Shown here: one piece after another, positions 27,369-34,835 of the stretch | Position numbering within the stretch: the stretch's first letter is position 1 | Layout: every line of letters begins with the position of its first letter | DNA from: Pseudorhodobacter turbinis | Lineage (GTDB): Bacteria > Pseudomonadota > Alphaproteobacteria > Rhodobacterales > Rhodobacteraceae | Assembly (NCBI RefSeq): GCF_005234135.1 | Contig: NZ_CP039964.1 | Span: 2,522,501 to 2,560,737, forward strand | Reading direction: 5' to 3' | Length of the DNA: 38,237 nt | Made by a program: the position numbers and the translations under genes | Notes under the pieces: generated by a model | What the model saw: the letters and a program-made list of their open reading frames with translations, nothing else | Databases searched by the model: none | Told to the model about the DNA's origin: nothing

Positions 27369-28100
27369 ATGCAAACGATCATGGTTACGGGAGCAACAAG
27401 CGGCTTGGGCCGTTCGTTGGTCGAAATCCTGTCCAAAACAGATCAGGTTATTTGTGTCGGTCGGAATCAGGCCGCGCTGAATGAACTGGCTGCGTTGGAG
27501 AATGTCATAGAAACTGTGGCGTGCGACCTTGGTGATCCAAAGGCTTGTCGAGCATTGATGGAAGGTCGCAACGTTGATGTCTTGGTCAACAACGCTGGGG
27601 TTTTGCCCTCCAGGGCGAGCTTCGTTGATCTGCCAGAAGACGCCATCAACGCTATGATTGATGTCAATTTTCGATCAGTCGTCCACTTGACGCAGGCAGC
27701 GGTGCGCGGGATGCAGGAGCGCGGCCAAGGGCATGTTGTATTCGTCGGATCAAGTGCGGGCCGCTTTCCGCATCCGGGGGCGACAGTATATGGCGCGTCA
27801 AAGGCCGCAGTGTCTTTATTCGCAGATGCTTTGCGGGCCGAATTGGTCGACCGTAGAATTCGTGTGACCGAGGTCGCGCCCGGGCGAATTCGCTCAAATC
27901 TGTATCGCGAAGCAATCGGAAATGATGCTTCGGGTGAACTCTATGATGAATACGAGCCGCTTGAGCCACAGGATGTTGCAGAAGCAATAGCCTACGCGCT
28001 CCGCGCGCCTCGCCATGTCGACGTTTCTCGCATTGAGATTATGCCAATCGGGCAAGCAGTTGGCGGCGGTAGAACTGTTCGAAAAACAGAAATGAAGTGA
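27369..28100 (+). CDS. Short-chain dehydrogenase/reductase (SDR)
   Basis: A 243-residue classical SDR. The cofactor motif is TGATSGLG (6-13), NNAG is in DVLVNNAGVLP, the catalytic Ser is in VGSSAG, and Tyr and Lys are in YGASKAA. The acidic or basic residue choice after beta 2 (VGRNQAAL) favours NADP(H). The substrate is unknown; classical SDRs of this size oxidise or reduce a secondary alcohol on a sugar, polyol or hydroxy-acid. It is the first gene after the operator; the second SDR follows 24 bases after its stop. The ATG at 27369 has an AAGGGA site about 13 bases upstream. Confidence 0.9.
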   Translation: MQTIMVTGATSGLGRSLVEILSKTDQVICVGRNQAALNELAALENVIETVACDLGDPKACRALMEGRNVDVLVNNAGVLPSRASFVDLPEDAINAMIDVNFRSVVHLTQAAVRGMQERGQGHVVFVGSSAGRFPHPGATVYGASKAAVSLFADALRAELVDRRIRVTEVAPGRIRSNLYREAIGNDASGELYDEYEPLEPQDVAEAIAYALRAPRHVDVSRIEIMPIGQAVGGGRTVRKTEMK

Positions 28101-28124
28101 TCCCAATCTAGGAAAGATCTGATT

Positions 28125-28880
28125 ATGGAAATGAAAAACCTGAGTGTTGCTGTTGTCGGTGGTGCTTCTGGCTTTGGCCGCGAAATTGCAGTTATGATGA
28201 ACGAGCAAGGAGCCAAGGCTGTAACCGTCATTGATGCAAATTTTGAGGGCGCGCAGGAAACTGTTGCGTTGATTGAAAAGGCGGGCGGAACGGCGTTTGC
28301 AATCAAGGCGGACATCGCAAGCAAGGAGAATGCGCATGCATCCTTTCATGCTGCGGTTAAAGCAATGGGGCGGGTCGACAGTATGGTTAATTGTGCTGCG
28401 ATTTATCCGCGCGCGCCCCTGTTGGAGATAACGGATGACCAATGGGATATTGAAAATGCAATCAATATCAAAGGCACCTATCACATGTGCGTAGCTGCCA
28501 TTAATCACATGAGGACACGGGTAGACGGTGAAAATATCGCAGGTCGGATTGTCAACATCACCTCTGTTGATGCGTTCAAGGCGCACCCACAAAATGCCCA
28601 TTATGCGGCGACAAAGGCGGCTGTTGTAAGCTTGACGCGATCCTTTGCAAGCTATGTTGCGGCGGATCAGATATTAGTAAACTCCGTTGCACCGGCGGGT
28701 ATGGCGACCGACCGTGTTCTTCAGGCTGGTACACTCCCTGAAATGGCGGCGGCCAACCCGTTGGGTCGTGGTGCAAAGCCGCGCGAAATTGCGGAATGGG
28801 TGCTTATCGCCGCGTCGAACCGGAACACCTATATGACGGGTGAGCAGATCATAGTCTCGGGCGGGTATGTCTACGCCTAG
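28125..28880 (+). CDS. SDR family oxidoreductase with an altered NNAG motif
   Basis: A 251-residue SDR. The cofactor loop is GGASGFG (12-18), and an Asp follows beta 2 (TVIDANFEG), which favours NAD. The usual NNAG reads NCAA (MVNCAAIYP), the catalytic Ser is in ITSVDA, and Tyr/Lys are in YAATKAAV. The closing [12 protein letters not shown] replaces the usual GxxxxVDGG, another small deviation. It is transcribed with the preceding SDR and ends just before a terminator shared with the convergent RidA operon. The substrate is unknown; it likely handles an intermediate of the same pathway. Confidence 0.9.
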   Translation: MEMKNLSVAVVGGASGFGREIAVMMNEQGAKAVTVIDANFEGAQETVALIEKAGGTAFAIKADIASKENAHASFHAAVKAMGRVDSMVNCAAIYPRAPLLEITDDQWDIENAINIKGTYHMCVAAINHMRTRVDGENIAGRIVNITSVDAFKAHPQNAHYAATKAAVVSLTRSFASYVAADQILVNSVAPAGMATDRVLQAGTLPEMAAANPLGRGAKPREIAEWVLIAASNRNTYMTGEQIIVSGGYVYA

Positions 28881-28908
28881 GCTTGTGGTCTGAGCATCTG
28901 GTTTATGT

Positions 28909-28935
28909 AGAACCGCGCTATGTTGGCGCGGTTCT
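28909..28935. terminator. Bidirectional terminator between converging operons
   Basis: AGAACCGCGC (28909-28918) pairs perfectly with GCGCGGTTCT (28926-28935) around a 7-base loop, followed by ATTCGTTT. It lies between the end of the SDR operon and the end of the RidA operon, which converge here. Confidence 0.8.
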
Positions 28936-28969
28936 ATTCGTTTCCGGGTATTGTCAGGATAGGATGTTC

Positions 28970-29317
28970 CTAGGCGGCAGCGGTGACGATCATCTCGATC
29001 AACATGCCGGCTTTGGCCATGCGCCCCTGACCGGATGAGCGCGCGGGGGCATGTTCCATCGGCATCCAGGCATCATAGACCTTATTGACCTCATCAAAAT
29101 CACGGACATCATCAAGCCACATCTGGATGTGCAGGATTTTAGTCTTGTCTGTCCCGGCCTGCGCCAAAAGATCGTCGATCTTGGCGAGCACTTCGCGGGT
29201 CTGGTCCGCGACGGATTGGCCGGGCTCTGCGACCTGACCTGTCAGATAGACGGTGCCATTATGTGTTACGCCGTGGTGAACGCGGGTGTCAAAAGCATAG
29301 CGGTTGATATTTGTCAT
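28970..29317 (-). CDS. RidA/YjgF family protein
   Basis: A 115-residue RidA-like protein. Members hydrolyse reactive enamines or imines made by PLP enzymes and amino-acid oxidases. Blocks: VTHNGTVYLTGQVAEPGQSV, the VLAKIDDLLAQAGTD helix, the ILHIQMWLDD strand, and APARSSGQGRMAKAGMLIEM, where the Arg of PAR corresponds to the catalytic Arg of the family. It is closest in pattern to the YoaB-like branch. ATG 29317 is chosen over 29332 because GGAAGGATC is correctly spaced. It is the last gene of an operon with an SDR, an AroE homologue and a GarR-like reductase; a RidA here suggests the pathway passes through an imine. Confidence 0.9.
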   Translation of the reverse strand: MTNINRYAFDTRVHHGVTHNGTVYLTGQVAEPGQSVADQTREVLAKIDDLLAQAGTDKTKILHIQMWLDDVRDFDEVNKVYDAWMPMEHAPARSSGQGRMAKAGMLIEMIVTAAA

Positions 29318-29359
29318 TTTTGATCCTTCCAAAATGAGTTGTACAGAGGGTGTTTCGGG

Positions 29360-30151
29360 TTATTCGTGAATAGGATTGCCTTGGAGGTAGGCGGCATAGG
29401 GCGCCTGCACGAGCCAGCCGGCATCGACGGGCAAGGTAACCCCCGTGATCGAAGCGGCTTTGTCTGAACAGAGAAAACTTGCCGCCTCCGCGACCTGTTC
29501 GGGTTCCACAAATGCACGTAGGGCTGTGGTGGCCTTGATGGCCTCGGGCTCGCGTTCTCCTGCTGCGATTTTGGCCTTTAAGCCGTCGGACATTGTATAG
29601 CCTGGCGCCACCGCATTCACGCGCACGCCAAAGGGGCCCAGTTCGGCGGCCAGAATCTGTGTCAGCCCCAAAATGGCCTGCTTTCCGGGCGTATAAGAGG
29701 GGAGTGACAGCGGCGCAAAAGAGGCCAGAGAGCCGATATTGAGGATTGCACCGCGTCGCGCGTCACGCATCTGCTTGCCGAATTCTTGGCAGGCGATGAA
29801 AGTGCCGCGATAGTTGACGTTCCAAAGATCACTGTCCTGGTCCAGAGGCTGATCCAGAACACGCCCGCCACTTTGCAGAATGCCGCCAGAGTTGACGAGC
29901 GCCCCGGTAGGGCCGAAACGTTTAAATACGGTGCTTGCGAGTTGCTGGATGGTCGCGGCGTCAGCAAGATCGCACGCAATGAAATGCGCTTGCCCGCCAA
30001 GTTGCGCGCAGGCCTTGACGGTTGCGGCCCCCCGTTCCTCATTGCGCCCGGACACGATTATAACATTGCCTTCCGATGCAAATTTCAGGGCAATGGCGCG
30101 GCCGATGCCAGAGGTGGCGCCGATGACAACACAAATACGGGGATCAGCCAT
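29360..30151 (-). CDS. SDR family oxidoreductase
   Basis: A 263-residue SDR. The cofactor motif is GATSGIG (12-18), and GRNEERG after beta 2 fits NADP(H). The NNAG position reads VNSGG, the catalytic Ser is in IGSLAS, and Tyr/Lys are in YTPGKQAI. The closing GVTLPVDAGW is normal. The gene starts at 30151, overlapping the end of the AroE homologue by eight bases, so the two are coupled. A substrate cannot be assigned from sequence. Confidence 0.9.
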   Translation of the reverse strand: MADPRICVVIGATSGIGRAIALKFASEGNVIIVSGRNEERGAATVKACAQLGGQAHFIACDLADAATIQQLASTVFKRFGPTGALVNSGGILQSGGRVLDQPLDQDSDLWNVNYRGTFIACQEFGKQMRDARRGAILNIGSLASFAPLSLPSYTPGKQAILGLTQILAAELGPFGVRVNAVAPGYTMSDGLKAKIAAGEREPEAIKATTALRAFVEPEQVAEAASFLCSDKAASITGVTLPVDAGWLVQAPYAAYLQGNPIHE

Positions 30152-30956
30152 TGCTCTCCCCCGCGTCAGCGACTTTCAAAAACGCCGCCATGGCTTGCAT
30201 TTGACAGTCCATCATAGGCTGTCCGTATTGCACGCGACACCCGAGGGTCTTGGCATATTGCAAAAGGCGGGTCTCAGTTGGGTCCATGATGATGTCGACA
30301 ACCGTCATATCCGCAGTCAGCCCTTCAACATCCAAAGGATAGGGGTCTGAGGCTTGCAATCCGATCGGGGTCGCATTGACGATAAGTGTTTTGCCGCGCG
30401 GGTCGGGCGCACCCGGGGCGGTGTCACTGGCGGGGAAGGCGGTTTTGACCAACCCGGCAAGCTGCTTGGCACGACTTATGTCGATGTCATTGATCGTGAC
30501 GGATGCAGCGCCTTCCTCTGCCAGACAATATGCGAGAGAGGCCCCCGCCCCGCCAGCACCAACCAAAAGCACCCGCTCTCCGGCAATTGGGATGTTTGCT
30601 TTTTTCAACCCTTCGATAAAGCCAACCCCGTCGAAGTTGTCGGCATGCCAGCTCCCGTCAGGCATTCTGAGGATGCAATTGGCCGCCCCCACGCGTTTGG
30701 CGCGGGGATGGGCGGTGGCGCATTTGGCCAAGGAGGGAATTTTGAAGGGCACCGATATAATCATGCCCTTGAGGTTTTGCATGGCAGTCAAACCCGCCCA
30801 GAATGTATCAAAGTCATCTGGCTTGCAGGTGACGGGGACCATCAGGCTGTCCAGACCTTCGGCCTCAAACAGGTCGTTGAACATGCCGGGTGACTTTGCA
30901 TGAGCCACAGGGTGGGCCAGCATGGCATATACGTTGGCTTTTCCGCTTCCGCGCAT
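30144..30956 (-). CDS. Shikimate dehydrogenase family protein (AroE-like, probably catabolic)
   Basis: A 270-residue member of the shikimate/quinate dehydrogenase family. The substrate-binding half shows AHPVAHAKSPGMFNDLF (SKSP site as AKSP), the catalytic Lys in VPFKIP (Lys72) and the catalytic Asp in NFDGVGF (Asp109; the family usually has NTDxxG). The nucleotide site is VGAGGAGAS, and NATPIGL and YGQPMMDCQMQAM close the fold. Deviations at the substrate end (AKSP, NFDG, ISVP) argue against housekeeping AroE and for another cyclic or open hydroxy-acid. The location in a catabolic operon supports this. It is followed by an overlapping SDR gene. Confidence 0.88.
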   Translation of the reverse strand: MRGSGKANVYAMLAHPVAHAKSPGMFNDLFEAEGLDSLMVPVTCKPDDFDTFWAGLTAMQNLKGMIISVPFKIPSLAKCATAHPRAKRVGAANCILRMPDGSWHADNFDGVGFIEGLKKANIPIAGERVLLVGAGGAGASLAYCLAEEGAASVTINDIDISRAKQLAGLVKTAFPASDTAPGAPDPRGKTLIVNATPIGLQASDPYPLDVEGLTADMTVVDIIMDPTETRLLQYAKTLGCRVQYGQPMMDCQMQAMAAFLKVADAGESNG

Positions 30957-30964
30957 GGGCCCCC

Positions 30965-31840
30965 CTATCCGAGCTTGTGATTGGCGAGGCGCTCTAATGC
31001 GCGGACGATACCGGAATGGTCGGAGGCGGATTCGCCATTGGCCGCGCAGTTGTTCATCAGCTCCTGCGTGGTCGCGGTGTTTGGCAAGCTTACGCCAAGT
31101 GCCCTTGCGCTTTGCAGGGCAAGGTTGAGGTCTTTTTGATGCAGGTTGATGCGAAAACCGGGGTCCATTTTGCGGTTGATCATCCGCTCGCCATGCACTT
31201 CGAGGATTTTGGAAGACGCAAAGCCACCCATCAACGCGTCGCGCACCTTGGCAGGGTCACAGCCCGCCTTAGAGGCAAATACCAGTGCCTCGGCAACCGC
31301 TTCGATATTCAGGGCGACGATGATCTGGTTGGCAATTTTGCAGGTCTGTCCGGCACCGTTTTCTTCGCCGACAAGGGTGATGTTCTTGCCCATGAGTTCA
31401 AACAGCCCCTTGGCTCGCTCAAACGCTGCCTGCGAGCCACCTGCCATAATGGTCAGGGTTGCCGCTTTGGCTCCGACCTCTCCGCCGGATACGGGCGCAT
31501 CCACATAGTCAACGCCCTTGTCCTTGAATGCTTTGGCCATGGCTTTGGTTTCGATGGGGCTGATCGATGACATGTCGATGACCAGCTTTCCGGCGCTTAT
31601 GCCCTCCAGAACGCCATCTGTGCCCATCAAGACCCGCTCGACATCGGGGGTATCTGGGAGGATGGTTATAACGACCTCACTTGCCTCGGCGACAGCCCTG
31701 GCCGTGTCGAGCACCTTTGCGTTCAAGCCCGTGGGCAGCGGTGATCGGTTCAGGGTGGTGATGATCTGATGACTGGCCTCAACGAGTTTCGCAGCCATTG
31801 GCGCGCCCATGACGCCCAGCCCTATAAATCCGATTATCAT
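30965..31840 (-). CDS. garR: 2-hydroxy-3-oxopropionate (tartronate semialdehyde) reductase-like
   Basis: A 291-residue beta-hydroxyacid dehydrogenase, very close to GarR/GlxR in length and motifs. NAD site GFIGLGVMG (4-12), substrate loop DAPVSGGEVGA (114-124), catalytic Lys in CKIANQI (Lys168) and the GENGAGQ block before it (here GEENGAGQ). The expected reaction is tartronate semialdehyde to D-glycerate. GAAGGGAAAA precedes the ATG at 31840. It is the first gene of the minus-strand operon and is divergent from the GarL-like aldolase gene, whose product is its expected substrate. An operator copy lies 67 bases upstream. Confidence 0.88.
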   Translation of the reverse strand: MIIGFIGLGVMGAPMAAKLVEASHQIITTLNRSPLPTGLNAKVLDTARAVAEASEVVITILPDTPDVERVLMGTDGVLEGISAGKLVIDMSSISPIETKAMAKAFKDKGVDYVDAPVSGGEVGAKAATLTIMAGGSQAAFERAKGLFELMGKNITLVGEENGAGQTCKIANQIIVALNIEAVAEALVFASKAGCDPAKVRDALMGGFASSKILEVHGERMINRKMDPGFRINLHQKDLNLALQSARALGVSLPNTATTQELMNNCAANGESASDHSGIVRALERLANHKLG

Positions 31841-31906
31841 TGGTTTTCCCTTCGCTATCTGAGCCGGCTCTCTAAATTTTGGAACCTGCAACAATTACTC
31901 TCGACA

Positions 31907-31920
31907 GAATGACATCATAC
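31907..31920. promoter_or_regulatory. Probable GntR operator, copy 2
   Basis: GAATGACATCATAC matches the reverse complement of the 27326 site (GTATGACATCATAC) at 13 of 14 positions. It is followed at once by a second partial copy (ATCATACAAAT). It lies between the divergent GarR-like and GarL-like genes, and so could control both operons together. Confidence 0.72.
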
Positions 31921-31972
31921 ATCATACAAATACAAGAGATGAATCGCTTTGCGCTTTCCAATTGGAGTCACC

Positions 31973-32740
31973 ATGCAAGAAAAACATAACAGCCTGAAAC
32001 AGAACGCCATGGACGGACAGGTCCAGATTGGAATTTGGTGCTCATTGGGTTCGGCGATGACGACCGAGATCGTCGCAGGCTCAGGCTGCGACTGGTTGCT
32101 GATCGATGGCGAGCACAGTCCGAATGATCTGCTTTCCATCACGGCGCAATTGCAGGCGGTTGGCGGCTATCCGGTTGAGCCGGTGGTGCGGCTGCCTTCG
32201 GATGACAGTGATCTGATCAAGCAGCATATGGACGCGGGGGCACGCAATTTGATGATCCCGAATGTCCGTAATGTGGCGCAGGCAAAGCGGATCATCGCTG
32301 CGACCCGTTATGCGCCCGAAGGCGTGCGCGGGTATTCGGTCGGGCATCGGGCAAACAACTTTGGCCGGATAAAGGACTATCACGCGAATGCGCATAAGAA
32401 CCAGCTGCTGTTCTTGCAGATCGAATGTGCTGAAGGGCTGAAAAATGCGGCTGACATCGCGGCTTTGGATGGGGCGGATGTGTTGTTCGTCGGGCCGGGT
32501 GACTTGTCTACAAATTTGGGGGCAATGGGCAACCCGAATGCAGAGCATGTGCAGCAGGCCATTCGTCAGGTTATCGCGGCGGCGGCCAAGTCGGGCAAGC
32601 CAACGGGCATCCTTGCGCCGGTAAAGGCAGATGCCGACCGCTATATCGAGGCGGGGTGCAAGCTTGTTGCTGTCGGCGCCGACCTTGGCCTGCTGGCGCG
32701 CGGATCAGATGCTTTGATGACGAGTTTCGGAAAGGCTTGA
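31973..32740 (+). CDS. garL: HpcH/HpaI family aldolase, GarL-like
   Basis: A 255-residue class II aldolase of the HpcH/HpaI family (E. coli GarL is 256). Each key residue sits two positions before its GarL counterpart as I recall it: His48 (GEHSPND), Arg73 (VRLPSDD), Asp87, and metal ligands Glu151 (LQIECAEG) and Asp177 (VGPGDLS). The predicted reaction is cleavage of 5-keto-4-deoxy-D-glucarate (or a related 2-oxo-4-hydroxy acid) to pyruvate and tartronate semialdehyde, which the divergent GarR-like enzyme reduces. ATG 31973 has GGAG 7 bases upstream; an upstream in-frame extension is rejected. It is the first gene of the plus-strand operon. Confidence 0.88.
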   Translation: MQEKHNSLKQNAMDGQVQIGIWCSLGSAMTTEIVAGSGCDWLLIDGEHSPNDLLSITAQLQAVGGYPVEPVVRLPSDDSDLIKQHMDAGARNLMIPNVRNVAQAKRIIAATRYAPEGVRGYSVGHRANNFGRIKDYHANAHKNQLLFLQIECAEGLKNAADIAALDGADVLFVGPGDLSTNLGAMGNPNAEHVQQAIRQVIAAAAKSGKPTGILAPVKADADRYIEAGCKLVAVGADLGLLARGSDALMTSFGKA

Positions 32741-32741
32741 T

Positions 32742-34835
32742 ATGTCATATGCGGGAAAACAGGTTCGCGTCGGCGTGGATATCGGCGGGACGTTTACAGA
32801 TGTTGCGATGGAAATCGGAACAGAGCTTCATTCGACAAAGGTTCTAACCAATTATACGGCGCCAGAGCAGGCCATTCTGGACGGGCTCCAGCGTGTTGCG
32901 AAACAGGCCGGTATTGAGACCGGCGATATCGACCTTGTTATTCACGGCACAACGCTTGCCACCAATGCGCTGATCGAACGGCGTGGGGCAAAAACCGCGT
33001 TTCTGACAACCAAGGGTTTTCGGGACGTCATTGAGATGCGCACCGAGAACAGGTTCGAGCAGTACGATCTGAATATCGTTTTGCCCGCGCCCTTGATTGC
33101 ACGTGACAGCCGTTATGTCGCGGCGGGGCGGATTGGCGCATCGGGCCGCGAACTGGCGCCGCTGGATGAAGCGGCCGTTGCGCGCTTTGCCCGTGATGTC
33201 GCCGCGAAAGGCTACGAAAGCATCGCCGTCGGCTTTGTGCATTCCTATGTGAACCCTGCCCATGAAGAGCGGGCGCGGGAGATCATCACGGAACATGCGC
33301 CGGATCTTAGCGTTTCAATCTCGTCCGAAGTGTCGCCGCAGATGCGTGAGTTTGAGCGGTTCAACACTGTCTGCGCCAATGCTTTTGTAAAGCCGTTGAT
33401 CGCAAGCTACCTTAACCGGCTTGTGGTGCGTCTTGCTGAAATTGGCGCGGACTGCCCAGTGTATATGATCCATTCCGGCGGCGGGCTGATCTCGGTGGAC
33501 ACGGCGGCAAATTTCCCTGTGCGCTTGCTTGAATCCGGCCCCGCAGGTGGGGCGATCTATGCGGCGGATGTGGCAGCACGGCATGGGCTGAGGCAGATCC
33601 TATCCTATGACATGGGGGGCACCACAGCCAAGATTTGTCTGGTTGAGGATTTCACGCCCAAAACCGCCCGCACCTTTGAGGTTGCCCGTACCTACCGTTT
33701 CAAAAAAGGGTCGGGCATGCCGATCTCGATCCCCGTGATCGAAATGGTGGAAATCGGTGCGGGGGGGGGCTCACTTGCGCATGTGGACGGGATGCGCCAG
33801 ATCCGCGTTGGCCCCGAGAGTGCGGGGTCAGAGCCGGGCCCCGCGTGCTATGGTCGCGGTGGCGACAAGCCCGCCGTGACAGATGCCGACCTTGTGTTGG
33901 GCAAGCTGGATCCCGATAATTTTGCAGGTGGCGATATCAAGCTCACCACGCAAAGCTCTGTGGATGCACTGCTTGCGCAGGTCGGTCAAAAGCTTGGTAT
34001 GAATGCCGAGAAGGCCGCAGTGGGCGTGGTCGAGGTGGTGGATGAAAGCATGGCCGCCGCGGCGCGGGTCCATGCGGTCGAGAACGGCAAAGAGTTGGGT
34101 GATTTCACCATGATCGCCTATGGGGGCGCGGCGCCACTTCACGCCAACCGCTTGTGTGAAAAGCTGGGCATCAACGCACTTTTGATCCCGCCGGGGGCAG
34201 GTGTCGGATCGGCCATCGGCTTTTTGCGCGCCCCCTTCGGATATGAAGCTGTACGCGGCGCTTATATGAAGTTGAGCCAATATAACGCTGAATGGGTGAA
34301 TGAAGTCCTCGGCGGGTTAGAAGCCGAATCCGTGCGGGTCGCGCGCGATGGGGCGGGGGATGTTCCCCTCGAGATCGAGCGCAAAGCCTATATGCGCTAC
34401 GTCGGTCAGGGCTGGGAAATTCCGGTGGTCCTGCCCAATGATCGGTTGGGCGCAGACGGGGCATCGAAACTGCGTAGCCTGTTCGAGGCTGAGTATATCC
34501 GACTGTTCGGCAACCCGCTTGAGGGGCTTGATGTCGAAGTGATGAACTGGTCGGTGAAGGCGGCCTCTCGGGTGGCGGCAGTCACGCGGGTTGACCCTGT
34601 TGCCAAGGCAGGAACCGCGCCAGTGAAACAGACCCGTCAGATTTTTGACGCCAAGGAAGTCGGGTTTCTCGCGGCCTCGGTCATCAACCGTTCGGATATG
34701 TCGCCCGGTATCGCCGTAAATGGCCCTGCGGCCATCGTTGAAAGGGAAACGACGACGATTGTGACCGCAGCCTATGAGGCGATCTTGCAGTCGGATGGCT
34801 GTCTTCTGATTCAGAAAAAAGGAGCCATGGCATGA
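32742..34835 (+). CDS. hyuA: Hydantoinase/oxoprolinase family protein, subunit A (HyuA type)
   Basis: A 697-residue ATP-dependent subunit. The N-terminal actin-like ATPase begins VGVDIGGTFTDV (10-21), with the phosphate loop and HGTTLATNALIERRGAKT region at about 67-84. The second half shows YDMGGTTAKICL (about 289-300), then the EIGAGGGSLAHVD motif around 340-352, and the FTMIAYGGAAPLHA block. HyuA/OplA-type subunits phosphorylate a lactam or hydantoin carbonyl for ring opening together with subunit B; related pairs act on acetophenone, caprolactam and acetone. The gene starts one base after the aldolase stop and overlaps hyuB. The conserved GGG is encoded by nine consecutive G (33761-33769). 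Confidence 0.92.
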   Translation: MSYAGKQVRVGVDIGGTFTDVAMEIGTELHSTKVLTNYTAPEQAILDGLQRVAKQAGIETGDIDLVIHGTTLATNALIERRGAKTAFLTTKGFRDVIEMRTENRFEQYDLNIVLPAPLIARDSRYVAAGRIGASGRELAPLDEAAVARFARDVAAKGYESIAVGFVHSYVNPAHEERAREIITEHAPDLSVSISSEVSPQMREFERFNTVCANAFVKPLIASYLNRLVVRLAEIGADCPVYMIHSGGGLISVDTAANFPVRLLESGPAGGAIYAADVAARHGLRQILSYDMGGTTAKICLVEDFTPKTARTFEVARTYRFKKGSGMPISIPVIEMVEIGAGGGSLAHVDGMRQIRVGPESAGSEPGPACYGRGGDKPAVTDADLVLGKLDPDNFAGGDIKLTTQSSVDALLAQVGQKLGMNAEKAAVGVVEVVDESMAAAARVHAVENGKELGDFTMIAYGGAAPLHANRLCEKLGINALLIPPGAGVGSAIGFLRAPFGYEAVRGAYMKLSQYNAEWVNEVLGGLEAESVRVARDGAGDVPLEIERKAYMRYVGQGWEIPVVLPNDRLGADGASKLRSLFEAEYIRLFGNPLEGLDVEVMNWSVKAASRVAAVTRVDPVAKAGTAPVKQTRQIFDAKEVGFLAASVINRSDMSPGIAVNGPAAIVERETTTIVTAAYEAILQSDGCLLIQKKGAMA

